A DNA stretch of 38,222 nt from Pseudomonadota bacterium (GTDB taxonomy: Bacteria > Pseudomonadota > Alphaproteobacteria > Rhizobiales > Pleomorphomonadaceae): the NCBI GenBank assembly GCA_018262505.1, contig JAGSYV010000028.1, positions 1 to 38,222 on the forward strand, written 5' to 3'. This document shows, one piece after another, positions 8,106 to 16,076 of the stretch. Below the pieces are notes generated by a model, which saw only the letters and a program-made list of their open reading frames with translations, was not told the DNA's origin and did not search any database. The position numbers and the translations under genes were made by a program. Every line of letters starts with the position of its first letter. Position 1 is the first letter of the stretch.

Positions 8106-9071
8106 ATGCTCGTTGAAGGCAAATGGACCGCGGAGTGGAAGCCGGTTCAAAAGACCGATGAGAAGGGCGGCTTCGTCCGCCAGACTTCGAGCTTTCGCAA
8201 CTGGGTGACGCCAGACAGCACCGCAGGCCCCACCGGCGAGGCTGGTTTTGCTGCCGAGGCAGACCGCTATCACCTTTATGTCGCGCTGATCTGTCCTTGG
8301 GCGTCGCGGACGTTGATCGCGCGCAAGCTGAAGGGCCTTGAGGGTGTCATCTCGCTGTCCATCGTCGAGCCGATGATTTCCGATGAAGGGTGGCGCTTCG
8401 GCGATTATCCCGGTTCCACCCCCGACGCGGTCAACGGCGCCACCTATCTTCACGAGATCTACACCAAGGCCGACCCTCATTTTACTGGCCGAGCCACCGT
8501 ACCGGTGTTGTGGGACAAGCGGCTTGGCACCATCGTCAACAACGAGTCAGCCGACATTCTGAGGATGCTCAACTCCGGCTTCGGTGATCTCGCGACGTCA
8601 GACCTCGACCTTTATCCGGTCGATCTTGCAGCCGAGATCGACGCGCTCAACGATCGCATCTATCCACGCCTCAACAACGGCGTCTATCGGGCTGGTTTTG
8701 CCACTACGCAAATGGCTTACGAGGAAGCCTTTGCCGACGTGTTCGCCATGCTCGACGAGTTGGAGGGCCGACTTGCCGACGGCCGCCCCTTCCTGCATGG
8801 CGAGCGCTTTACCGAAACCGACGTCCGCCTGTTTGTCACGCTGATCCGTTTCGATGCGGCCTACCATGGCCTCTTCAAATGCAACCTCCGCCGCATCGCC
8901 GATTATCCTGGTTTCTCCGGCTACGTGAAGCGCGTCCTTGGCGTTCCGGGCGTTCGGGAAACGGTCAGCATCGACCACATCAAGCGCGGCTACTACTCGA
9001 TGAAGGCTCTCAACCCGCATCGTATCGTGCCGCTCGGCCCCGATCTCAGCGATATCGGCCTTGCCGACTGA
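8106..9071 (+). CDS. Glutathionyl-hydroquinone reductase (Xi-class glutathione transferase, YqjG/EcM4 type)
   Basis: This 321-residue cytoplasmic enzyme reduces glutathionyl-hydroquinones with glutathione, releasing hydroquinone and GSSG. The thioredoxin-like N-domain contains the catalytic CPWASR motif with Cys63, the position also used by YqjG, and the GSH-binding segments ATVPVLWD and IVNNESADIL. The C-terminal all-helical domain includes GERFTETDVRLFVTLIRFD, where the conserved Tyr-rich quinone pocket follows, and GYYSMKALNP. The length fits the family (about 320-330). I chose ATG 8106, placed 4 nt after AAGGAGGG. It stands alone on the plus strand between two sugar clusters, so its role is probably general redox or quinone detoxification rather than sugar use. 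Confidence 0.92.
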   Translation: MLVEGKWTAEWKPVQKTDEKGGFVRQTSSFRNWVTPDSTAGPTGEAGFAAEADRYHLYVALICPWASRTLIARKLKGLEGVISLSIVEPMISDEGWRFGDYPGSTPDAVNGATYLHEIYTKADPHFTGRATVPVLWDKRLGTIVNNESADILRMLNSGFGDLATSDLDLYPVDLAAEIDALNDRIYPRLNNGVYRAGFATTQMAYEEAFADVFAMLDELEGRLADGRPFLHGERFTETDVRLFVTLIRFDAAYHGLFKCNLRRIADYPGFSGYVKRVLGVPGVRETVSIDHIKRGYYSMKALNPHRIVPLGPDLSDIGLAD

Positions 9072-9205
9072 GCCAAACTGCGCGTGAGCCTTCCAGGCGA
9101 GGTGCCCGTGCCTGGTTTTGCGCGACGCCTCAGCCGGAACGGCGAGGAACCGCCTGTTGACGCCTGTGGAGGGCGCTTGCGCCCTCAAGGTAGCCAATTG
9201 GGAAA

Positions 9206-9255
9206 TTTACAATTTTTGGGAGAGGCTAGAACCCGTCCAAGTTTCAAAATGTAAA
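9206..9255. promoter_or_regulatory. AT-rich inverted-repeat pair upstream of xylitol dehydrogenase
   Basis: TTTACAATTTT (9206-9216) and AAAATGTAAA (9246-9255, i.e. TTTACATTTT on the other strand) are facing copies about 40 nt apart, in an AT-rich island that stands out from the GC-rich surroundings and lies 124-173 nt before the xylitol dehydrogenase start. The spacing of about four helical turns would allow two regulator dimers to bind the same face. No regulator gene is adjacent. This is a candidate promoter/operator region only. Confidence 0.35.
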
Positions 9256-9378
9256 ATAATGCACATAGATTTGTTGAATTGGCTTAGCGGGAATAGCTTT
9301 CGGCGCTCATACTCTCCTCCATCAAGAGCCGCGCAAGCCCATCCTAGAATGCAGGCCAACGGCTCGGGAGGAAAAGCT

Positions 9379-10422
9379 ATGAAGGTAAGAGCCGTCGTTC
9401 TCGAGGGCATTGGAGACGTTCGTCTTCGCGATATCGAGGTTCCCGGTACGCTGACGCCGGCGGCTGACGAAGTTCGGGTCGCCATCAAGGCGGTCGGCAT
9501 CTGCGGCAGCGATGTCCACTATCTGAAGCACGGCCGCATCGGCGACTTCATCGTCGATGAGCCAATGGTGCTCGGTCACGAAGCCTCGGGCGTGGTGACG
9601 GCCGTTGGCGCCAAGGTCAGCCACCTCAAGGTCGGCGATCGTGTCTGCATGGAGCCGGGCATTCCCGACTTCGGCTCGCGCCAGACCCTGGAGGGTCACT
9701 ACAACCTCGATCCGGCCGTGCGATTCTGGGCGACGCCGCCGATCCACGGCTGCCTGACTCCTGAAGTGGTGCATCCGGCGGCGCTGACCTACAAGCTGCC
9801 CGACAGCGTGTCGTTTGCCGAGGGCGCCATGGTCGAACCGCTGGCGATCGGCGTTTACGCCGCCGCCAAGGGCGCCATCCGTCCCGGTGACGTCGCCGTG
9901 GTGGCTGGTGCCGGCACCATCGGCATGATGGTCGCCTTCGCGGCATTGGCCTCCGGCTGCTCGGAAGTGATCGTCAGTGACGTTGCCAAAGCCAAGCTCG
10001 ACATCATCGCCAAGGTGCCTGGCGTGGTCGCGGTTGATCTGACCAAGCAGAAGCTTGCCGATGTCGTGGCGGCGCGGACGGCTGGCAAGGGTGCCGACCT
10101 GTTCTTCGAGGCGAGTGGTAGCCCCAAGGCCTTTGGCGACATGCTGGACGTGGTCACCCAGGGTGGCCGGGTGGTTCTGGTCGGCATGCCGCAGGATCGG
10201 GTGCCGCTCGACGTGGTGGCGCTGGAGGTCAAGGAAATCAGCCTGACCGGCATCTTCCGCTACGCCAACGTCTGGGATCGTACGCTGGCCCTCCTCGGTT
10301 CGGGCAAGATCGATCTGAAGCCGCTGATCTCGGCGAGCTATCCTTTCGACAAGTCGATCGAGGCCTTCGAACGAGCGGCCAAGCAGAACCCCTCGGACGT
10401 CAAGGTACAGATCACGTTCTGA
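9379..10422 (+). CDS. NAD-dependent xylitol (polyol) dehydrogenase, medium-chain zinc type
   Basis: This 347-residue medium-chain dehydrogenase oxidises xylitol (or another pentitol/hexitol) to a ketose such as D-xylulose. Catalytic-zinc ligands are visible as Cys42 (GICGSDVHY), His67 (LGHEASG) and Glu153 (VEPLAIG). The Rossmann loop is AGAGTIGMM (about 176-184), and Asp201 after the second strand favours NAD over NADP. The structural-zinc cysteine lobe of alcohol dehydrogenases is absent: the region about 91-115 ([20 protein letters not shown]) has none of the four cysteines. The segment [18 protein letters not shown] matches bacterial xylitol dehydrogenases. ATG 9379 has GGAGG 8 nt upstream. 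A xylulokinase gene follows, so the likely route is xylitol to xylulose to xylulose-5-P. Sorbitol or arabitol remain possible substrates. Confidence 0.88.
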   Translation: MKVRAVVLEGIGDVRLRDIEVPGTLTPAADEVRVAIKAVGICGSDVHYLKHGRIGDFIVDEPMVLGHEASGVVTAVGAKVSHLKVGDRVCMEPGIPDFGSRQTLEGHYNLDPAVRFWATPPIHGCLTPEVVHPAALTYKLPDSVSFAEGAMVEPLAIGVYAAAKGAIRPGDVAVVAGAGTIGMMVAFAALASGCSEVIVSDVAKAKLDIIAKVPGVVAVDLTKQKLADVVAARTAGKGADLFFEASGSPKAFGDMLDVVTQGGRVVLVGMPQDRVPLDVVALEVKEISLTGIFRYANVWDRTLALLGSGKIDLKPLISASYPFDKSIEAFERAAKQNPSDVKVQITF

Positions 10423-10902
10423 TCGCAAGGCTGGCGTGGGACGCTGCCGGGGGACGACTGAAAGGCATGCATGAGGAATGCAAGCCTGCACTTCAGACAT
10501 TCCCGGCGCCTCAAGTGAGTGTTCCGCGTCTGGTCCACGAATATGGTCTCGCCCGTTCGATACGGAGGGAACCTTAATCGTTCGAATTGATGCCGCCGCG
10601 AGGCGGCTCGGGTGGAAGACGGGAAGAGCGACCGCCAGGAGAAATATTCGAGCGTCATGGCAAGTTTAGGTGCGTCGAATACTCGGCCGATCTGTGGTTC
10701 TGGAAGGCCAGTCGGCCTCTGAGAATGTCGGAAGGTCAGGTCAAATCGATCTGATCTCCGGGGTTGGAGCGGTTGCAGACCAACCTTCGACCCGAATTTC
10801 ACGAGGCTGAGCGAGAGAACCATCGGCATGCGGGGCAGAGGGGCTCCGCCGATCGGGCTGTCCGCTGGTCGTTACGCCGGCGGGCGAGGGAGGGAGAGGA
10901 CA
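10423..10902. other. 480-nt gap between xylitol dehydrogenase and xylulokinase
   Basis: I see no recognisable gene, terminator or RNA in this stretch. Open frames crossing it on both strands show no family motif and no consistent ribosome-binding site. Short hairpins occur, for example AGGCC/GGCCT around 10705-10719, but none is convincing. The gap is long for two genes in the same direction and pathway, so xylulokinase may have its own promoter here, or the region may be a remnant of a lost gene. Confidence 0.4.
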
Positions 10903-12393
10903 ATGTTCATCGGAGTTGACTGCGGCACGCAGGGGACCAAGGCGCTCGTCATTGATGAGAATGGGCGAGTGCGCGGTCGTGGTCACGCTGCTCATAGCCT
11001 GACCGAACGCGACAGCGGCGCCCGCGAGCAGCACCCGTCGATCTGGGTGGACGCCATGGTCACGGCCGTGCGCATGGCCCTCAACGAGGCGGCCTTGCCG
11101 CCTGATGCGATCCGTTGTTTGGGCGTGTCCGGCCAGCAGCACGGTCTGGCCGTGCTCGACGACGAAGGGGTGGTAATCCGCCCGGCCAAACTCTGGAACG
11201 ATACCGAGACTGCTCCCGACAATGAGCGGATCGTCGCGGCCTTCGGTGGGCCGGCGACCTGGTTCGAAAAGGTCGGCATCATTCCTCTCACGGGCTACAC
11301 CATTTCCAAGCTCGCCTTCCTGGCTGACCGCGAGCCCGCCAATTTTGCCCGTATCGCCCACATCCTCCTTCCACATGACTACTTGAACCACTGGCTGACC
11401 GGTCGCTTCGTCGCCGAGTATGGGGATGCGTCGGGGACGGGGTTCTTCGATGTTCGCAAGCGGGCCTGGGCGCCGGACGTGCTGGTACGGATCGACGGTG
11501 GCAACGGCCATCTCGCCGCCGCCTTGCCGGAACTCGTTGCGCCCGACGCCATTGTCGGGCAGCTGACGCCAGCAGCAGCCGAAGCGCTCGGCCTCACCAC
11601 CAACTGCCTGGTGGCAGCCGGCGGCGGCGACAACATGATGGGTGCCATCGGCACGGGAAATGTGCGCGAGGGTGTGGTCACCATCAGCCTCGGCACCTCG
11701 GCGACCGTGTTCTCCTATTCCGATACGCCGGTCCTCGATCCAAGCGGTGCCGTCGCGCCTTTCTGTTCGTCGACCGGCGGCTGGTTGCCGCTCGTCTGCA
11801 CCATGAACGCTACCAACGTCACGTCCGGCGGTGCTCATCTGTTCGGGCGCGACATCGGATTTGTGTCGGCGGCGCTCGATGCGACTGCGCCGGGTGCCGG
11901 CGGCATCACCATGCTGCCGTTCCTGAATGGCGAGCGCACCCCTGATTTGCCGACCGCGCGCGGCTCCATTCTCGGCCTGTCCGCCGTCAACATGACTCCG
12001 GAAAACCTGATGCGGGCCATGGTCGAGGGCGTGACCTTCGGTGTGCTGGCCGGTCTTCACCGCATTCGCGGCGACAAGCCCGCTGAACGGGTGTTCATGA
12101 TCGGCGGCGGCGCCCGCAGCAAGCCGTGGCGCCAGATGGTTGCCGATATGACCGGCGCCGAGATCGTGGTGCCCTCCGGCGACGAGGCCGGATGCCTGGG
12201 CGCGGCGATCCAGGCGATCTGGGCCTACGGTCGGGCGAGCGGGGCAGGCGAGGATATCGCCGCCATTGCCGATCGTTGCGTCACTCTTGATGCCGACAAG
12301 ACGACAACACCGGCGGCCGGTCGCAAGCCCGCCTATGACGAGGCCTTTGGACTCTATCGGGCTCGGCTTGCCCAGGTTCATGGCGTGCATTGA
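10903..12393 (+). CDS. xylB: Xylulokinase (FGGY family)
   Basis: This 496-residue cytoplasmic kinase transfers phosphate from ATP to D-xylulose, giving xylulose-5-phosphate for the pentose phosphate pathway. The N-terminal phosphate loop is FIGVDCGTQGTKALVID (2-18); CLGVSGQQHGLAVLD near 75 matches the XylB signature that binds xylulose; the second domain has SLGTSATVFSYS (near 265) and the adenosine motif RVFMIGGGARSKPWRQM near 400, followed by GDEAGCLGAAIQA. The length is typical of XylB (about 485-500). ATG 10903 is preceded by GGGAGAGGA; a start 75 nt earlier is in frame but would add an atypical basic extension. It links the upstream xylitol dehydrogenase with central metabolism, and the ABC importer follows in the same direction. 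Confidence 0.93.
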   Translation: MFIGVDCGTQGTKALVIDENGRVRGRGHAAHSLTERDSGAREQHPSIWVDAMVTAVRMALNEAALPPDAIRCLGVSGQQHGLAVLDDEGVVIRPAKLWNDTETAPDNERIVAAFGGPATWFEKVGIIPLTGYTISKLAFLADREPANFARIAHILLPHDYLNHWLTGRFVAEYGDASGTGFFDVRKRAWAPDVLVRIDGGNGHLAAALPELVAPDAIVGQLTPAAAEALGLTTNCLVAAGGGDNMMGAIGTGNVREGVVTISLGTSATVFSYSDTPVLDPSGAVAPFCSSTGGWLPLVCTMNATNVTSGGAHLFGRDIGFVSAALDATAPGAGGITMLPFLNGERTPDLPTARGSILGLSAVNMTPENLMRAMVEGVTFGVLAGLHRIRGDKPAERVFMIGGGARSKPWRQMVADMTGAEIVVPSGDEAGCLGAAIQAIWAYGRASGAGEDIAAIADRCVTLDADKTTTPAAGRKPAYDEAFGLYRARLAQVHGVH

Positions 12394-12445
12394 CCGCGCG
12401 CCAAGTCGATCCCATTCGCCATCCGGCCGATCAAGGACCCATTCG

Positions 12446-13948
12446 ATGCAGAAAAATCTTCTTGAGGTCAGAAATATAAGTAAGTCGTTTCCGGGCGTTA
12501 AGGCGCTGGAAGACGTCTGCTTTTCTGTGAAGGAAGGTTCGGTTCACGTGCTGTGCGGTGAAAACGGCGCCGGCAAGTCGACCCTGATGAAAATCATCGA
12601 CGGAATTTACCAGCCGGATGGCGGCGAGACGCTGATCCGAGGCGAGAAGGTCGAGATCAACTCCCCGATCCAGGCAGGCGAACTCGGCATATCCATGATC
12701 TTTCAGGAGCTGAACTACACGCCTGAAATGACCATTGAGGAGAGCCTGTTTGCCGGGCGTTGGCCGACGAAGAAATTCGGCCGGATTGACTGGAAGACCA
12801 TTCGAGAAAAGACGCTCAAGCTGCTTGCGCAGGAAAACCTGCCCTATGACCCGGAAACCAAGCTGAAGGACCTGTCGATCTCCAACCTTCAGATGCTGGA
12901 GATCCTCAAGGCAATTTCCCGAGATGCCGACATCATCATCATGGATGAGCCGACGTCGTCGATTACCAGCAAGGAAATTGAAATTCTCTTTGAGAAGATT
13001 GCCGACCTCAAGGCCCGTGGAAAGGCCATCGTCTACATCTCGCACAAGATGGACGAAATCTTCCGGATTGCCGACGAAATCTCGATTCTCCGAGATGGCA
13101 AGGTGATCGAGACGCGGCCAAAGGACCAGTTCGACATTGACTCCGTCATCGCCTTGATGGTCGGCCGCGCGCTGGGACAGGGGTACCCCAAGGAAGAGAT
13201 TCCTGTGGGCGAGGTCGTCCTGGAGGTGGAGAATTTCAGCGGGCCAACGGGCTTTTCCAATATCTCCTTCAACGTCAAGAAGGGCGAGATCGTCGGCTTT
13301 GCCGGTCTGGTCGGTGCCGGGCGGACAGAAGTGATGCGGGCGCTCTTCGGCCTCGATGACCGTTTCGATGGAGCTGTAAAGGTTCACGGCGCTCCGGTTA
13401 AGGTTCGCAATGTTCAGGACAGTATCAAGAATGGCGTCGTGATGCTGTCCGAGGATCGGCGGCGCTACGGCATCGTTCCGATCCGCGACGTCAAGGAAAA
13501 TGTGACCTTGGCCTCGATGGATCAGTTCTTTCAGAAGGGACACTTGCATACGGCCAAGGAAAGAAGCCGGGTCGAAGAGATCTGCAAGAAGATCAATGTG
13601 AAAATGGCATCCATCGATGTGCAAGTCAGCACACTGAGTGGCGGCAACCAGCAGAAGGTCGTGCTGTCCAAGTGGATGCTGCAGAATCCGGACATTCTCA
13701 TTCTCGATGAACCGACGCGTGGCATAGACGTGGGCGCAAAATTCGAGATCTACAAGCTGATGACGAACCTCGTGAAAGAGGGGAAGTCGATCATCATGGT
13801 GTCTTCCGAACTTCCCGAACTGATCGGCATGTGTGACCGCATGTACGTGATGGCCGCGGGGCGGATAACGGGCGAACTCGAGAGAGCCGAGTTCTCTCAA
13901 GAAACAATCATGCGCTACGCGATGAACATGACCAGAAAAGCGGTCTGA
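12446..13948 (+). CDS. Sugar ABC transporter ATPase with two ABC domains (RbsA/XylG/MglA family)
   Basis: This 500-residue ATPase is a fusion of two ABC domains, as is usual for ribose/xylose/galactose-type (CUT2) importers. Domain 1 has Walker A GENGAGKST (38-46), Q-loop MIFQELNYTPEM and Walker B IIIMDEPTSS. Domain 2 has the degenerate Walker A GLVGAGRTE (about 287-295) normal for this family, the signature LSGGNQQKV (near 396) and Walker B ILILDEPTRGIDVGAK. ATG 12446 has AAGGA 8 nt upstream. It is 52 nt after xylB and 36 nt before the permease gene, in the order ATPase-permease-binding protein. The context suggests a pentitol or pentose as substrate, which is inference. Confidence 0.93.
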   Translation: MQKNLLEVRNISKSFPGVKALEDVCFSVKEGSVHVLCGENGAGKSTLMKIIDGIYQPDGGETLIRGEKVEINSPIQAGELGISMIFQELNYTPEMTIEESLFAGRWPTKKFGRIDWKTIREKTLKLLAQENLPYDPETKLKDLSISNLQMLEILKAISRDADIIIMDEPTSSITSKEIEILFEKIADLKARGKAIVYISHKMDEIFRIADEISILRDGKVIETRPKDQFDIDSVIALMVGRALGQGYPKEEIPVGEVVLEVENFSGPTGFSNISFNVKKGEIVGFAGLVGAGRTEVMRALFGLDDRFDGAVKVHGAPVKVRNVQDSIKNGVVMLSEDRRRYGIVPIRDVKENVTLASMDQFFQKGHLHTAKERSRVEEICKKINVKMASIDVQVSTLSGGNQQKVVLSKWMLQNPDILILDEPTRGIDVGAKFEIYKLMTNLVKEGKSIIMVSSELPELIGMCDRMYVMAAGRITGELERAEFSQETIMRYAMNMTRKAV

Positions 13949-13984
13949 TCACTGACTAGATGACGGGATGTAAAGGGGCGGAAA

Positions 13985-14975
13985 ATGAACAACCTGATGA
14001 CCAGGGAGAAGTGGCAGACCATCAAGTCGCGATATTCCATTTATTTGGTTCTTATCGCGATGATCATTGTCTGCAATCTGCTGAGCCCGAATTTTCTATC
14101 CGCGCGAAATATATCGAACATCTCGGTTCAGATTTCCGTCACGACGATCCTGGCCTTCGGTGAAACAATCCTCATCATCGGTGGCCTCCTGGACCTTTCC
14201 TGCGGCTCGGTTCTGGCACTGGCCGGCGTCTTTTCGGTCTATGTTTTCAAGGAAACGGGCTCGCTGTCCCTTGCCTTCGCCGTTGGTCTGATCGTCGGTG
14301 TGCTCTGCAATTTCGTCAATGGCATCCTCGTCCGGCGCTTCAATATTCCGGCGTTCATCGCAACTCTGGCGATGATGACGATGGCCAGAGGCATCGCTTT
14401 GCTCTTTACGAAGGGCCAGAACATCTACCAGATCGGCGATTATGTCTGGTTCGGGCAGGGAAGTATCCGTCTTGTTCATGGTCTTTATCGGCATCCTGAC
14501 CTGGTACATTCTTGGTCATACCAGTTTCGGTCGCTCGCTCTATGCGGTGGGTGGCAACGAAGAGGCGGCCCGGGCCTCCGGCATCAATATCGGTCGGATC
14601 AAGGTCGGCGCCTATCTGATCAACGGCGTCTTCGTCGGCCTTGCTGGCATCATATTGATGGCCCGTACCAACGTTGGCGCCCCCAATTCGGGCCAGGGTT
14701 ACGAGTTCGAGGCGCTGACGGCGGCGATCATCGGCGGAACCAGTTTTTCCGGCGGTCTCGGAACGGCCGGGGGAACCCTCGCCGGCGCGTTCATCGTCGG
14801 CTTCCTCAACAACATCATGAATTTGGCCGGCGTGGATTCGTATCTGCAGCAAGTCATCAAGGGCGCCATCATCGCCCTGGCTGTCGGTTACGACATGTGG
14901 GCCAAGGTCAATCGCACCAGGAAGACGCTTGGTGCTGCCCAAATACCGACTGAGCGAAAGGAGGCTAAAGGTTAG
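13985..14975 (+). pseudogene. RbsC-type sugar ABC permease broken by a frameshift
   Basis: The gene starts at ATG 13985 with AAGGGG just upstream and reads as a CUT2 (RbsC/XylH-type) permease for about 161 residues up to DYVWFGQGSI. At 14468 the frame changes: the next in-family segment, VLFMVFIGILTWYILGHTSF, continues in another frame from 14469 to the stop at 14975, through GGNEEAARASGINIGRIK and GGTSFSGGLGTAGGTLAG. Only one base (C14468) lies between the two halves. Compared with RbsC, about four residues of the usual G-P-x-P type linker are absent, so an 11-nt deletion explains the break better than a one-base insertion. The break falls before a central membrane helix, so neither half should make a working channel. 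Both halves keep clean family sequence, which implies a recent mutation or a sequence error. Confidence 0.85.
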
Positions 14976-15056
14976 TGCATTCGCTTTGGAGGAAACGCGG
15001 GGCTCATATCGACTGATAGTTTGCCCCTTTAAGTAGATATCTTGGAGGAGATACAA

Positions 15057-16013
15057 ATGAAGTTTATGAAATCGATCCGCACCGTTACGGCTGTGGCTGC
15101 TCTTTGTCTGGCCGCGACGACGGTTGCCCAGGCTCAGAACTACAAGATCGCGTTCATCGCCCGCGCTCAGGCCGACTCCTTTGCCGCCTGGCTGGCCAAC
15201 GGCATCATGGACGAAGTCAAAAAGTACCCGGACATGACGGTTGACGTCATGGACTCCCAGGCCGACGACGCCAAGGAGAACGCGTTCATCGAGAACGCTG
15301 TCGCCAACAAGTATGACCTGATCATCGTTCAGCCGAACAACGGCGAAGCTCAGCGTCCTTATGTCGAGCAGGCCGTCAAGGATGGCGTCAAGGTCATCAC
15401 GACCAATGCGCGCATCAAGAACATCCCCGGCTCGTCGTCGGTCGACGCCGATCCGTATGAGCAGGCCGCTGTGAACGCCCGTCTGGCTCTCAAGCAGATC
15501 CCCCAGGACGCCAAGGTTGTCGTGCTGAACGGTCCGTCGGGCAACATGCACGCCGATATGCGTCGTGACGCCTGGCAGAAGGAATTCTTCGACAAGCGTA
15601 CGGACGTCAAGATCGTCGGCGAGCAGATCGCGCATTGGAACAAAGAAGAAGCCATGCGCTACATGGAAGACTGGGTGCAGGCCAACGACAAGATCGACGC
15701 CATCGTGTCCATGAACGACAACATGGCCGCCGGCGCCCTGGAAGTCGTCAAGGACGACCCGAAGTTCGCCAACATTCTCGCCTACGGCGTCGACGGCACG
15801 GCCGAAGCGATGCTGCTGATCCAGTCCGGCAAGATGACGTCCACGGCGTTGCAGAACGCCTATGACCTCGCCGCCAAGAACATCAGCGTTGCCCATGACC
15901 TGCTGACCGGCAAGATCACCCAGATCGACACCGACATCGACTGCCCGCTGGTGACCAAGGACAACGTCGCCACCTTCATCGAGATCCACAAGAAGTCGGG
16001 CGCCATCAAGTAA
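15057..16013 (+). CDS. Periplasmic sugar-binding protein, RbsB-like (peripla_BP_4)
   Basis: This 318-residue secreted binding protein delivers a sugar to the upstream ATPase/permease pair. A Sec signal peptide of about 26 residues ends at VAQA/Q, with basic Lys/Arg residues at 2-8 and a hydrophobic core. The mature part begins YKIAFIARAQADSFAAWLANG and contains DLIIVQPNNGEAQRPYVEQA, DAIVSMNDNMAAGALEVV and AYGVDGTAEAMLLI, the alternating two-lobe pattern of the ribose/xylose/inositol-binding family. I chose ATG 15057, which follows GGAGGAG with 6 nt spacing. It is the last gene of the pentitol module; a rho-independent terminator begins 25 nt after its stop. Xylitol or a related pentitol is the likely ligand by context. 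Confidence 0.9.
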   Translation: MKFMKSIRTVTAVAALCLAATTVAQAQNYKIAFIARAQADSFAAWLANGIMDEVKKYPDMTVDVMDSQADDAKENAFIENAVANKYDLIIVQPNNGEAQRPYVEQAVKDGVKVITTNARIKNIPGSSSVDADPYEQAAVNARLALKQIPQDAKVVVLNGPSGNMHADMRRDAWQKEFFDKRTDVKIVGEQIAHWNKEEAMRYMEDWVQANDKIDAIVSMNDNMAAGALEVVKDDPKFANILAYGVDGTAEAMLLIQSGKMTSTALQNAYDLAAKNISVAHDLLTGKITQIDTDIDCPLVTKDNVATFIEIHKKSGAIK

Positions 16014-16037
16014 TTGATGGAGTAACCGATAAACTTT

Positions 16038-16064
16038 GGGGCGGGGATTTTCCCGCCCCTTTTT
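16038..16064 (+). terminator. Rho-independent terminator of the pentitol/ABC module
   Basis: GGGGCGGG (16038-16045) pairs perfectly with CCCGCCCC (16052-16059) across a 6-nt loop and is followed at once by TTTTTATT. It lies between the RbsB-like gene and the convergent copper ATPase gene and points in the plus direction. The minus strand lacks a U-tract after the stem, so it serves mainly the plus-strand operon. Confidence 0.93.
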
Positions 16065-16076
16065 ATTCAGATTTGG

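Noticed and set aside
10338..10829. Minus-strand frame of about 160 codons crossing the gap before xylB
   Set aside because: It overlaps the end of the xylitol dehydrogenase gene, has no domain and no convincing start.
10741..12390. Minus-strand open frame of about 550 codons opposite xylB
   Set aside because: Shadow of the xylulokinase gene without family motifs or a plausible ribosome-binding site.
14462..14475. Programmed ribosomal frameshift in the RbsC-type permease
   Set aside because: There is no slippery heptamer or downstream pseudoknot, and family residues are missing at the junction, so deletion or sequence error is more likely.
14406..15989. Minus-strand open frame of over 500 codons opposite the permease and binding-protein genes
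   Set aside because: Antisense to a frame with signal peptide and strong family motifs; the translation has no recognisable domain.
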